The notes below the pieces were generated by a model. It was not told the DNA's origin, made no database searches, and saw only the letters and a list, made by a program, of their open reading frames with translations. Source: a virus. Taken from it: DNA of 28,195 nucleotides. The stretch is taken from positions 1-28,195 of the IMG/VR virus record IMGVR_UViG_3300032086_000875. One strand, given 5' to 3'. This document shows, in pieces, positions 14,445 through 24,044 of the stretch. The position numbers and the translations under genes were made by a program. How positions within the stretch are numbered: the stretch's first letter is position 1; every line of letters begins with the position of its first letter.

Positions 14445-15128
14445 ATGAGTAAGAAAACTTTTATGATTCGCAACGTGGAAGCGTTATATCCGCGACTAGA
14501 TCAGCCATACCACTTCTCATCTACGGGTGGTAAGAACGGTAAGGGCGGCACTGTACCTTGTGCAGCTACTGATCAGGGCGCTGAGTACAGCATGAGTTTT
14601 AAGCTGGACAAAGCGCAAGCTAAAGAGCTACTAGCAGCGATGACTAGTGCCTATGAAGATGATCGGGAAGATAGCTGGCCCGGTATGTCTATGCCTTTCA
14701 AGAAGCCAGAAGATGGCGGTATTGTAGGTAAAGCCAAAATAGCTGCGTCCTACAAAAGCCCACCAAAGTTATTTGATGCGGCAACCAAACCTTTACCCGA
14801 GGATTTCCAACTCACTACAGGTAGTATTGTGAATATATTTGTAGAGTTGATTCCTTATAGCGGTGGTATGGGCAGCAGCGTATCTCTACGGTTACGGCAA
14901 GTTCAAGTAATCAAACTGAAAGAACGTACTGATACTTCTGTGTTCGATGCACAAGAAGGATTCACTCAGTATGAAGAAAGCGTGTTTGATGCCGCTCCAA
15001 CTGAAGCTCCTAAAGAAGCTGCTAAAGAAGAACCAGAAGAGCCATCAGAACCAAAGGTTCGTGAGTCTAAGAAGAAGCCACCGGCTGATGACGATCTGTC
15101 TTCAATGCTCGATGAGTTTGATGACTAA
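14445..15128 (+). CDS. Single-strand DNA-binding-like protein (DUF2815 type) with acidic tail
   Basis: A 227-residue protein. The first 165 residues are beta-rich and resemble the DUF2815/SSB-like family (MIRNVEALYPRL at the N-terminus, a central SYKSPPKLFDA block, an LRLRQVQVIKL strand near the end). A Glu/Pro/Lys-rich linker follows, then a very acidic C-terminus, DDDLSSMLDEFDD at 215-227. Acidic tails of this kind are typical of ssDNA-binding proteins and recruit replication partners in T7 gp2.5, T4 gp32 and bacterial SSB. A CGAGAG site precedes the ATG. A hairpin terminator-like element lies 23 bases after the stop. Confidence 0.82.
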   Translation: MSKKTFMIRNVEALYPRLDQPYHFSSTGGKNGKGGTVPCAATDQGAEYSMSFKLDKAQAKELLAAMTSAYEDDREDSWPGMSMPFKKPEDGGIVGKAKIAASYKSPPKLFDAATKPLPEDFQLTTGSIVNIFVELIPYSGGMGSSVSLRLRQVQVIKLKERTDTSVFDAQEGFTQYEESVFDAAPTEAPKEAAKEEPEEPSEPKVRESKKKPPADDDLSSMLDEFDD

Positions 15129-15150
15129 TAACTTTTGTTCTTTTAACCTG

Positions 15151-15175
15151 AGACGCCCTTCGGGGCGTTTCTCTC
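15151..15175 (+). terminator. UUCG hairpin terminator-like element
   Basis: ACGCCC (15153-15158), tetraloop TTCG, GGGCGT (15163-15168), followed by TTTCTCTCT. The stem and UUCG loop are very stable, but the T-run is interrupted by C, so partial termination is likely. It separates the SSB-like gene from the primase-helicase gene and would lower expression of the latter relative to the former. Confidence 0.75.
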
Positions 15176-15190
15176 TACGATATATGACTT

Positions 15191-18061
15191 ATGGATACTC
15201 GACAGTTTTTAGATACTGTCTTAGGAAGTGAGGGTTTCTATTGCACAGTCGGAATGAAGGAGGGGATCAAGGCTAAATTTTCCAAGACAAAGGAAGAAGC
15301 TTTGGCCCATATAGACGCTGCTAACAAGGACGACAACAATGTATACGTAGCTCTGGCTACGTTCAAAACGGAAAAGCGCGAGAAGAACAACGTACAGCAG
15401 TTAAAGACTATATTCCTTGATATAGATTGCGGTGAAGGAAAAGACTATCCAACTAAGACTGAAGCTTATACAGCACTAAAAGAATTTACTAAACGCTACA
15501 CCCTGCCAAACCCATCTGTCCTTGTTGATTCAGGGCGAGGCTGGCATATCTACTGGGTGCTAGATAAACCGTACGGTAGGGACGAATGGATCACCGTTGC
15601 GGAACAATTAAAGAGAACCTGCAAACATGCAGGGTTAAAAGCAGACGTACAAGTTACTGCGGATGCCGCTCGTATCCTACGCGTACCGGGGACACGCAAC
15701 CACAAGACTAGCCCCCCTTTAGATTGCACTGTGTACAGCCACAACGATGGCGTAATTAGTTTGGAAGAGTTTTCGTCCAAGCTACCCGAAGATTTGATAC
15801 CAGTTCTCTCTGTACAGGAATTCTCTGAAGAAGATCAGGAGGATATGAAGAACGCTCTGGGCAACAGAGTGATAAAAAGATTTGAGGTACTGCTAGATAA
15901 AACAGTAAACGGTACGGGCTGCGCTCAGATAGACAGAGCTATACGCGAGCCTGACTCAATAAATTACGCGCTGTGGACGCACGTCATGTCCATAGCAAAG
16001 TTCTCTGACATAGATATAAGCGAAGCGCGTGGTATGGAGAACGTGCACGCTATATCTAGTGGGTACAAAGATTACACTGTAGAAGAAACCAATAACGTAG
16101 CGCGTACCATTGAGGCACCGCACAGTTGCGCGAGGTTTGAAGAGGAGTACCCAGAGGGTTGCGAGGGTTGCCCACACAAGGACAACGACAGATTCAAAAG
16201 CCCGATAAGTCTAGCCATAGTTCCAAACGAGGCGTCTGAGGAAAGCTACACAGTAGAGGTTCCAGACAATAGTGAGGTTGCGCTAGACACAAAGAACACA
16301 GAGGACGCACCCTCTACAGTAACTATCCCCAAATACCCGAAGCCGTATTTCAGGTACGAGGGTGGGGGCATAGGTCTTAGGGAGATGAAAGATGGCAACG
16401 CTGAGATAAAGGAAGTACTCAGCACTGATCTGTATATCATACGCAAGTTACGCGACAGAGTAGCTGGCACTTCTTTTATATTTCGTCATCATACTAAGCG
16501 ACATGGTATCCGAGACTTTATGATACCTGCTTATAAACTTGTTGGTAGAGAAACATTTAAGGTAGAGCTGACCAAGCGCGGTGTTTTTACTATGAAACCT
16601 GCGGTGCTTATGGACTTCGTGGCGGCTCTTGTGGATCACGCTGAAGAGCACATGGAAGAGCACAGTGTGGCAGAGCAGTTTGGTTGGACTGAGAATAACA
16701 AGTCTTTCATTCTGGGTGACCGAGAGGTATTTCCTAACGAGGTCAAACCCAACTACCCCAGTTCAATAACAGAGGGATACTTCGCACACTTCGACAAAAG
16801 CGGTAGCTTAGATGAGTGGAAGAAGATTCCTGAGTTCTTTGACAAAGTGGGGTTTGAGCCGCATCAGTATATGTTCGGTATGTCGTTTGCTGCACCGCTA
16901 ATGATCTTTGCACCAAAGATAGCTGGCAGTATCTTCCACTTGAAAAGCACCGAGTCGGGCTTCGGTAAGTCTACCGGTCAGTTTGCTGGTGCGTCCGTGT
17001 GGGGCAACCCTTCGCTAGTAGTACAGAAAGGTGATGATACGTTTGCTTCTGTGTGGAAAGTTACAGAGACATACAAGAACATCGTTGTGTACCTAGACGA
17101 GTTGTCCAACAAAGACGGTAAAGAGCTTAGTAACTTCGCCTATGCAGTCAGTCAGGGTATGCAGAGAAACCGTCTGCGGGGTAACTCAGGCGAGACTGTA
17201 GAGCGTTACAGAGGCAAGCCGTGGGCTACTCTGGTACCGACCAGTGGTAATACAGGCATTCTCGACACCATATCAGCAGACTTCAGGCAGCATCCGAAAG
17301 GAGAAGCACAACGTCTGTTAGAAGCAGAGACTTTGGTAAAGCTTGAAGAAGATGCAGATACCACCAAAGAAGGCTTTGAGCTTAACAAGTTGTTAGAGAA
17401 CAACTATGGGTGGGCTGGTGAACTTTACATAAAGAAGTTAGTGAAGAATCAGGAAGCTGCGGAAGGTTTGTTACTTCATCACGTCAACAAACTTATAGAC
17501 CGTACGGGGCTGACAGCACAAAACCGATTCTGGTTGTGGCAGGCTGCTGCTGTGATAACTGGACTAAGCATTGCTCAACGCATAGGGCTGCATAACCTTA
17601 ACATAGCCAACCTTGAGGATTGGATATGCAAGATGCTACGGAAAGCACGCAGTGATACTACCGCCGCCGTACTGGATATAAGAGACATACTTGCCCAGTA
17701 CTTCGCCGAAAACAATCGCAATATAATTAGAGTAAATGATTCTCAAGATGCAGTCATAGACCCAGAGCTAGAGGTGTACCTGAGAGACACCGATAAGCCG
17801 ATGTATAAGATTGTGGCTAGGATAGAGAACCAAACCAACATTGCGTACCTGTTACCAACACCGTTCAAGAAGTGGTGCGGTAATAGAAAGCTTGAATACA
17901 GCCACATGCGGCGTCTGATAATTGATGAATTGGGGGGTGTAGATGCCAAATACAGGCTCGGTACAGGCATATCAGGGATAAATTTACCCCCAACCTATGT
18001 TTTAAAGCTGGATTGGAGCGAGGAACAGCCCGTAGAAACGGTAGAAAAAGACGATATATAG
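15191..18061 (+). CDS. Primase-polymerase and DUF927 helicase fusion
   Basis: A 956-residue replication protein. The N-terminal part has archaeo-eukaryotic primase hallmarks: FLDID (75-79), SGRGWHIYW (114-122) with the catalytic His, and RILRVPGTRN (161-170). A cysteine cluster C313...C324-x-x-C327 follows (CEGCPHK). The C-terminal part is a DUF927-type SF3-like helicase with Walker A STESGFGKST (586-595), Walker B VVYLDE (632-637), and a PTSGN sensor block (683-687). One chain can thus prime and unwind. No clear Shine-Dalgarno precedes the ATG; it follows the 15151 terminator closely. This is the last gene of the + strand block. Confidence 0.9.
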   Translation: MDTRQFLDTVLGSEGFYCTVGMKEGIKAKFSKTKEEALAHIDAANKDDNNVYVALATFKTEKREKNNVQQLKTIFLDIDCGEGKDYPTKTEAYTALKEFTKRYTLPNPSVLVDSGRGWHIYWVLDKPYGRDEWITVAEQLKRTCKHAGLKADVQVTADAARILRVPGTRNHKTSPPLDCTVYSHNDGVISLEEFSSKLPEDLIPVLSVQEFSEEDQEDMKNALGNRVIKRFEVLLDKTVNGTGCAQIDRAIREPDSINYALWTHVMSIAKFSDIDISEARGMENVHAISSGYKDYTVEETNNVARTIEAPHSCARFEEEYPEGCEGCPHKDNDRFKSPISLAIVPNEASEESYTVEVPDNSEVALDTKNTEDAPSTVTIPKYPKPYFRYEGGGIGLREMKDGNAEIKEVLSTDLYIIRKLRDRVAGTSFIFRHHTKRHGIRDFMIPAYKLVGRETFKVELTKRGVFTMKPAVLMDFVAALVDHAEEHMEEHSVAEQFGWTENNKSFILGDREVFPNEVKPNYPSSITEGYFAHFDKSGSLDEWKKIPEFFDKVGFEPHQYMFGMSFAAPLMIFAPKIAGSIFHLKSTESGFGKSTGQFAGASVWGNPSLVVQKGDDTFASVWKVTETYKNIVVYLDELSNKDGKELSNFAYAVSQGMQRNRLRGNSGETVERYRGKPWATLVPTSGNTGILDTISADFRQHPKGEAQRLLEAETLVKLEEDADTTKEGFELNKLLENNYGWAGELYIKKLVKNQEAAEGLLLHHVNKLIDRTGLTAQNRFWLWQAAAVITGLSIAQRIGLHNLNIANLEDWICKMLRKARSDTTAAVLDIRDILAQYFAENNRNIIRVNDSQDAVIDPELEVYLRDTDKPMYKIVARIENQTNIAYLLPTPFKKWCGNRKLEYSHMRRLIIDELGGVDAKYRLGTGISGINLPPTYVLKLDWSEEQPVETVEKDDI

Positions 18062-18077
18062 TGGTTCTACGTTGTTC

Positions 18078-18097
18078 TACCACACTATATTGTGGTA
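18078..18097. repeat. Perfect 7-pair inverted repeat in the convergent gap
   Basis: TACCACA, loop CTATAT, TGTGGTA. It lies between the two convergent gene blocks, 17 bases past the primase-helicase stop. It has no T-run on the + strand; it could be an RNA 3'-end processing hairpin or a weak terminator for the late transcript entering from the right. Confidence 0.55.
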
Positions 18098-18131
18098 CAT
18101 TGCGCTCTCATCGTTCTCGTAGAGAGATCAT

Positions 18132-18157
18132 TGCCCTCCTTGTGGGGGCATTTTTTT
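18132..18157 (+). terminator. Intrinsic terminator of the + strand block
   Basis: Stem TGCCCTC (18132-18138) with GGGGGCA (18144-18150), one G-U pair, loop CTTGT, followed directly by seven T residues (18151-18157). This is a textbook intrinsic terminator for the replication block. The T-run overlaps the stop codon of the convergent late gene. On the - strand the hairpin is not followed by a T-run, so it acts in one direction only. Confidence 0.85.
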
Positions 18158-21100
18158 ACAAGAAAAAGTCTCTCTCGCCCATCTCTTCTAGCCTCTTCTG
18201 CATCACTTTGTCCAACCTACGTGGGCTGATCGTTATACCACCTAGTTGACGCGCTATCTGACTAGTAATCTTATGTTGTCGTAACGACCTAGCCTTAGTA
18301 TCCCCAGTAATTCTTACCTCGGGGTTACGTTGGTTGAACTCGTTTATTTCTTGATCTACGTCACGGACACCTTCAAAGTCACCTACTCTAAAGGCTACAT
18401 ATCTCTGGCGAAGAAGTCTGGTACGAGTTTCGTTGATCTTACGATCTATTCGTTTATCACGAGCGTTGATCTCTAACTGTTTTATGTATCCTGCTGGAGC
18501 AAATCCAAAAAATTGTCCTGCGATAGATAAGGGGGTCATATCCTCTACGATAGGATCACCACGCAACGTAGTGGCTCCCTCTGTTGCATAACGGATGCTT
18601 CTCAGAGGGCCACCCAAACCTGAAGGTACAAATCCTTCTATACCACGGCGGTACTCTCCGTCCATGAATAGGTCATAGCTACGATCCATTCTTTGTGCGA
18701 TACCAAGAAGTGGGCCACCACCAAGTTCAGCCCAGTACGCTAAATTACTTTCATACTCTTTGTTTGGTAGTGTTCTGAACAATAAGTTGCTCATACCGAT
18801 ACGTGGGGCTATGTCTAAGCCAAATATTTCGTTTAATGCTCCAGAGTACGGGCCTTCTCCTATGTAAGATGCAACTAGACTATCGAAGTCATCGTCTTCA
18901 TCATCCAAGAAGAACTGATTCATCACACCAGCAATAAGGCCGTATGCAGGTAAACCTTGTACTCCTGCCAGTAGGCCAGACATACCAAACAATCCGACTA
19001 ATTGTTTTTTAGCCTCCGCAGTTTCTTTTTCACTGTAGTTGCCAATCTTCAACGCTTGCCTTGCCATCTTGGCTTGGAGGTAAGCCATAGATACACCAAA
19101 GCGTTTGTACATAAGTAGCACACTACCGATATTATTTTGAGCAAGCTTGGGCGCAGTCTCAATTAACGCACCACTGTTGGTGTGTTCCATATCGAGAAAC
19201 ACGTCGTCTAGTATTTTGTTCCTTTGTTCTTCAGTAATGTCAGCACCTTTGTTCTTCTTTTTCTGTGCGTCCATTGCCAAATCATACATAGCCATTGCAG
19301 TGACTTGGCGGTTTAAGCGTTCGCCTTGGTGGAACAGGAAACCTGAAATACCGTTAACTCTAGTCATACCCCTTTCAAGGCGACCACCCATTGGGTTATC
19401 TATATCAAGCATGTCACCTACAGTAGAAGTGTTAGCCGCTCCTCTGGAAACAAGTTCTTCTATTAGTGGCTTATATTGCCTGTATTCTTCGGGTAAGTTT
19501 TCTGGGTCTAGGTTAGCTAAGGATGGGCCGTCAAACTCCGTACCTTCGGGCGCTCCGCCGAATGGTTCTAATCTACGACGCATACCGGTGCCCATATACA
19601 TCCGCATAGCGCGATACATAGCTGCACTAGCTGGCCCAATGCCGTACTTTCCGGCTAAGAATGGGAACACTACAACCGGTAAGATGAATGAGTTGACTAC
19701 AGCAGAAGACAAGTTAAAGCCCAAAGTCATGAAGAAACCCGCACTCTTTAAAGCGCGTGACCAAGTGGCTATCTGCGGGTCATTAACAAAGTCTATATAC
19801 TCTCCACCCTTTCTCGCTATTTGTTTGGCGTACTCTAAGTCCGGAGTATTCCTTGCTTTGCTCGCAATAGCGTCTAAGTTATTGCGTCTTTGTCTGAGAG
19901 GTTGGTCAAATCTGAGCTTGTCTACCTGCCCCAAGAAAGCTGGCATACGCTGCCGGAATACATCTATAGCGTCCATCTGTGCGCCACGGACGTTCTGTCT
20001 GCGCTTAAAAGCTCTCTCCAAAGATCGTTCGGGCATAGCATCTAGCAGCGCATCCTGTACTATCGAATCTATAGCGTTACCGGCTCTCAGTGTTTGATCT
20101 TTTATTTTCTCTGCTTCTGCTTCACTTAAACCATCTTCTAAAGCTTTAGCTTTGGCTCTTTCTCCAGCAGCATCTTTCTTACGTCTTACATCAGCCAGTA
20201 ACCCTTGCGCCCACTGAAGGTCTACCGCAGTCTTTTCTCCACGGGCATTTGTTGGGCGCTCTGCAAATGTTGGTTCTAACGCTGCTCTGAACGCTGCTTC
20301 TTCGGCTTCTTGAGGGGTTGCACCACTGTCCAGAGCCTCTTTTCTAGCAGCCTCTCTAATATCTACTATAGTTGTTGCTTTGCTGTTGAGGATTTGTTGT
20401 CTCAACTCAGGGTCACTTTCAATTAACCTTGCGTAAGCCTGTCGTTCTTTGTCAGACTCGAAAGCAACTTTGAAAGTTTCTGGGTTATTAGTATATGGAT
20501 CAAAGCCCATATGGTTGTACCAGAAGTCACCCTTTCTATACAGCGGGAAGTATGGCTCAATAGATTCTTTGTTAAGAAGTTCTAGTAATATCTTATCCTT
20601 GTAAGCTTGTTTTGCTTGTACTGCTTCCTCAGTATCTGTCTTGATAGCATTTATCCGGTTTACTATAGTAACTCTCAGCTCTGTGTAAGCCTCACTGTAA
20701 GCGTCACGTAATGTTTCATATGCTTTTTGCGCTTCAGGTTTTAACTTTTTAAAGTCATCTTTTACGCGAGTGTACTCTTCTAACTTACCTTCGCTTGGGT
20801 TGGTTACAGCCACCGCAACATTACCAGTAGGATGCTCTTTCTTGGCTCGCTCTAAACCTTTGTCTGCTTCTCTTGCAGCGTCACGTAGCTCTTTTGTTTT
20901 ATATGGTTTAGAGCGAAACTCTTTGCCATCTTGATCTACATAGCTGTATCGAAAACCTTCGTAGTAACTTCTTTCTTTAGTAGGATCAACACGACGCAAC
21001 GTGCTTTCCATAACAACTTTGTTAAAAAGATCGCGTTGTTCTTTACCAAGCTCTTTAAATACAGCATCTAGTTGTTTAGCAGTATCTTTAGTCTTACGTA

Positions 21101-24041
21101 GGTACAGTTGTCGTGACCCATTCTTTTGCTGGATGACTTTAAACAACTCATCTAACTCTGCTCCAAGCTCTCTTAGTACAGGGTTATTGCTGTCTTTAAT
21201 AAAATCTGCAATAGAGTTGAGTGGTAACGCACGTAAGAAGTAATCTCTGGCTGTATTTGATAGCCCCGGCATGGTGTCGTTGTACGTGTTGATCATGTCT
21301 GTTGTTATAGGGCCACCATAACTGTTTAGTATGTTCCCAAACAGTTTGCCTTCTTCTTTGGCTGTAGCGGCCATGTTCAACCGTGCTGCATCTCGGTATT
21401 CTGGAGCTGGTGACATCAACTCTGTGACTAGTTTGTCCACTTCGTTTCGCGCCGAAGTTACTTGAGTAATAGGTTGTTTTAGTATTTTACGAACAAGGTT
21501 TTTAATTATGTTTGTGAATCTTTCCCATGCGCCTAGCTTTTCGCCTTTGACGTTCATAGAGGCAAGCTTTGTTTGGAACTCTGGGTTTGAAAACGCTTCG
21601 GCTACAAATTCATCTAGGCTAGTAGCACCGTAAGAACTATCAAGTCTGTCTTTGACATTATCGAAAAGTGTCTGTAGCTGTTTGGTTATTGGGCTGGCCT
21701 TGTTTGCTATCTCGTGGGAAGTGACAGCATGAAGCGCCTCATGCAAAAGAACATGAGTGGTGGGGTTTAAATCACTGTTGATAATTATTGTGTTGGTCTT
21801 GGGATCAAACGTACCAGCCAACAGCCGCCCGTCAGTTGACATCAACCCAGACTCAAGCGTAACTTTTGTGCCACCGTCTTTTAGTATGGCCGCACTAACA
21901 GCACGGGCTACCTTTGATACAGTCTTGTCTTTGTTTCTTCCTAGCGTATCAAGAGCGTCAACCAACCTACCGTCACGAAGGAGTTCCATAACTTCTGGCT
22001 CTAACCCCATTGAGGTAGAGGCTAAAGCTTTGGCAGGTAGCTCTAAATTATTATCAAGCCTTATTTTATTTTGAGCGGCGATTACATCTCGTTTTATTTG
22101 TTCAGAAAATTCAGGGCTTGTGCTTATCTCTGCTATTTCTGCTAATGCAGTAGCTTTTGCTTCTGGTTTACCATACACGCTGTTAAAAGCTATACCAGAT
22201 ATAAGCGAATCTCTTTCCGCCGCAGTCTCAGCTATATTAAACTTTTGTGCTAACGCTTTTGTGTCTATACCCGCTTCTTCTACAGTGGGGACAGTAGCGG
22301 CTACCCGTTCTTGCTGTGCAGTAGCGACGTTATCTCGTCTCTCTTGGAGGCGTTGTTTCTTTTGATCTAACGCTCGTTGTGCTGCTACCTTTGCGCTAGT
22401 TCTGTATCTAGGGGGCGCATCTACTTGTGCGTCTATTTCTGCATCTTGTTCTTCTTTTTTAGCAGTTTCAGACACGGATTCTTGAGGTACAGTGGATGCC
22501 TCTGCTTCTGTTTCTAAATCCGTTGCTTCTACTTCTTGTTCTTGTTCGACTACTTCGGCTGGTTTTTGTTCTTCTGCCGCTAGTGCTTCAAACTCTTGTT
22601 GTCGTTTAGCAGCATCAGCAGCATTTCGCTGGTCAATGTCCTGTTCCCATGTTACAGGAGCTTCTTCAGTCGCTTCCTCAGTAGCTTCCTGTTCGGCAGC
22701 GTACGCTTGCTGTATTTGCTCCTCGGTTACACCTTCTCCGGGTCTTCCAAGAAACGGCTGGTCAAACTCAATATCGGGGTCAGCGACGCCTTCCTCGACT
22801 GCTTGCTGCTCCCTACGAGCTTCTTCTGCAAGAAGAGTTTGCTGTTGAATAGCGGCTTCGTCTACATCAGCAGGAGCTTCTCCTAACTCAGTTAGATCAA
22901 CTTCTGTTTCTACTGGTGGTGCAGCAGGGGGTTCAGCGGGGGCTTCCTCAACTACTTCTACAACTTCTGCTTCTGGTTCTGTTGTTGGTTCAGTAGGTAC
23001 TTCCCCTGTACGAGCCGCTAGTTCTTCACGCTGTCGCCTTGCGGCACTTCGACCAGATATAGTACCGATGGGGCCAAGAGTGCCGCCTATTGTTGCTGCC
23101 AGATACGCAGCTTCACCGTATTCTGCTAAGGCTTCTTCAGACAGTACATCTAAGCCAGCTTGTGCTCTTTCCAGAACTTGTTGTGCTACTTCTGTAGGTA
23201 TCTCCGCAGCAGCACCGGTAGCAATACCACGACCTATAGCACCTACACCGCGCTCGCCTTTTTTAAGGCTTGGGAGTAATTTTTCCCGTGCTGTCTGTAT
23301 GAGCTTCTCTGCGTTGCCCCTAGCTACAGCTTCAGTCGTATCACCAAGACCCCCTTTGAGTATCTTGTTGATGACACCTCGGCCTAATATAAAGTACTGG
23401 CCTGCTAGTTCCGGCACAGCCTGTAGTGCAGCAGTTCCTAGTGCTTTCCCTGTATCAATGTCTACAGGACGCCCCTCGGCTATGTCTGCTTCAGCCTGAC
23501 GTTCAATGTTGTAACCAGCAAATTGCGGTATGAGGGAAGTTAGTGCGCCTAGACCACCGCCTACGACTGCACCTGTTGGGCCGAATCGAGCACCTAGTCT
23601 AGCACCTGTAGCTGCACCTGCTGCTGTAGCACCTAACTGAGCGCCTTGCCCTGCTAAGGCTCGTGGTATCTGTCCTAGCGCGGTGCTGATGGTGGGTAGA
23701 ACACCCTCCGCTTCACGTACAGCTTGGAAGGATGGGCCTTCGCCGTATTTTTGAGCAATATCTTCACTACGCTCTAGTGCAGCAAGGGCTGCTGCTTCTT
23801 CGTCACCCAGTACGGCTCCAGCAGTAGTGCGTAAAGCCGACGCGAGTGATTCCGCGCCACGCATAAGCTCCCCACCGATAGTGCTCTCAGGTGGAGGCGG
23901 GGGTTGAGTTACGTCTATACCTTGGCGTCTTTTGAAGTAGGCGTCTCTAGCTAGAGCTTTCCGTTCTTCTGAAGTTGTGCCTTTGGGTACGTAATACTGA
24001 AACTCTTCCCCAGATGGGTCACGCGTCTTGGCTAAAGGCAT
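18156..24041 (-). CDS. Giant polyvalent virion protein with HEALH metalloprotease motif
   Basis: A 1961-residue protein. Residues 1-50 form a short charged domain, then PPPPP, then Ala/Gly-rich amphipathic or membrane-active segments (about 125-230 and 265-335). A Glu/Ala/Pro-rich, probably disordered linker spans about 345-560. A zinc-protease motif HEALH (767-771) with DEFVAEAF at 810-817 (E811/E815 as third ligand) follows. Long charged helical regions fill about 900-1440, with hydrophobic stretches near 1445-1475 and 1690-1710. Very large multi-domain proteins of this build are packaged in the heads of podovirus-like phages and ejected with the DNA. I infer an internal virion or ejection role; a packaged anti-host protease is also possible. 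A poor GAAGA ribosome site precedes the ATG, only 3 bases after the upstream stop. Confidence 0.82.
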   Translation of the reverse strand: MPLAKTRDPSGEEFQYYVPKGTTSEERKALARDAYFKRRQGIDVTQPPPPPESTIGGELMRGAESLASALRTTAGAVLGDEEAAALAALERSEDIAQKYGEGPSFQAVREAEGVLPTISTALGQIPRALAGQGAQLGATAAGAATGARLGARFGPTGAVVGGGLGALTSLIPQFAGYNIERQAEADIAEGRPVDIDTGKALGTAALQAVPELAGQYFILGRGVINKILKGGLGDTTEAVARGNAEKLIQTAREKLLPSLKKGERGVGAIGRGIATGAAAEIPTEVAQQVLERAQAGLDVLSEEALAEYGEAAYLAATIGGTLGPIGTISGRSAARRQREELAARTGEVPTEPTTEPEAEVVEVVEEAPAEPPAAPPVETEVDLTELGEAPADVDEAAIQQQTLLAEEARREQQAVEEGVADPDIEFDQPFLGRPGEGVTEEQIQQAYAAEQEATEEATEEAPVTWEQDIDQRNAADAAKRQQEFEALAAEEQKPAEVVEQEQEVEATDLETEAEASTVPQESVSETAKKEEQDAEIDAQVDAPPRYRTSAKVAAQRALDQKKQRLQERRDNVATAQQERVAATVPTVEEAGIDTKALAQKFNIAETAAERDSLISGIAFNSVYGKPEAKATALAEIAEISTSPEFSEQIKRDVIAAQNKIRLDNNLELPAKALASTSMGLEPEVMELLRDGRLVDALDTLGRNKDKTVSKVARAVSAAILKDGGTKVTLESGLMSTDGRLLAGTFDPKTNTIIINSDLNPTTHVLLHEALHAVTSHEIANKASPITKQLQTLFDNVKDRLDSSYGATSLDEFVAEAFSNPEFQTKLASMNVKGEKLGAWERFTNIIKNLVRKILKQPITQVTSARNEVDKLVTELMSPAPEYRDAARLNMAATAKEEGKLFGNILNSYGGPITTDMINTYNDTMPGLSNTARDYFLRALPLNSIADFIKDSNNPVLRELGAELDELFKVIQQKNGSRQLYLRKTKDTAKQLDAVFKELGKEQRDLFNKVVMESTLRRVDPTKERSYYEGFRYSYVDQDGKEFRSKPYKTKELRDAAREADKGLERAKKEHPTGNVAVAVTNPSEGKLEEYTRVKDDFKKLKPEAQKAYETLRDAYSEAYTELRVTIVNRINAIKTDTEEAVQAKQAYKDKILLELLNKESIEPYFPLYRKGDFWYNHMGFDPYTNNPETFKVAFESDKERQAYARLIESDPELRQQILNSKATTIVDIREAARKEALDSGATPQEAEEAAFRAALEPTFAERPTNARGEKTAVDLQWAQGLLADVRRKKDAAGERAKAKALEDGLSEAEAEKIKDQTLRAGNAIDSIVQDALLDAMPERSLERAFKRRQNVRGAQMDAIDVFRQRMPAFLGQVDKLRFDQPLRQRRNNLDAIASKARNTPDLEYAKQIARKGGEYIDFVNDPQIATWSRALKSAGFFMTLGFNLSSAVVNSFILPVVVFPFLAGKYGIGPASAAMYRAMRMYMGTGMRRRLEPFGGAPEGTEFDGPSLANLDPENLPEEYRQYKPLIEELVSRGAANTSTVGDMLDIDNPMGGRLERGMTRVNGISGFLFHQGERLNRQVTAMAMYDLAMDAQKKKNKGADITEEQRNKILDDVFLDMEHTNSGALIETAPKLAQNNIGSVLLMYKRFGVSMAYLQAKMARQALKIGNYSEKETAEAKKQLVGLFGMSGLLAGVQGLPAYGLIAGVMNQFFLDDEDDDFDSLVASYIGEGPYSGALNEIFGLDIAPRIGMSNLLFRTLPNKEYESNLAYWAELGGGPLLGIAQRMDRSYDLFMDGEYRRGIEGFVPSGLGGPLRSIRYATEGATTLRGDPIVEDMTPLSIAGQFFGFAPAGYIKQLEINARDKRIDRKINETRTRLLRQRYVAFRVGDFEGVRDVDQEINEFNQRNPEVRITGDTKARSLRQHKITSQIARQLGGITISPRRLDKVMQKRLEEMGERDFFL

Positions 24042-24044
24042 CGC

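Noticed and set aside
19147-20097. 316-codon + strand open frame
   Set aside because: It is antisense to the giant virion gene, Ser/Ile-rich as expected for a shadow frame, and lacks a ribosome site. Several similar + strand frames between 21000 and 24200 were rejected for the same reason.
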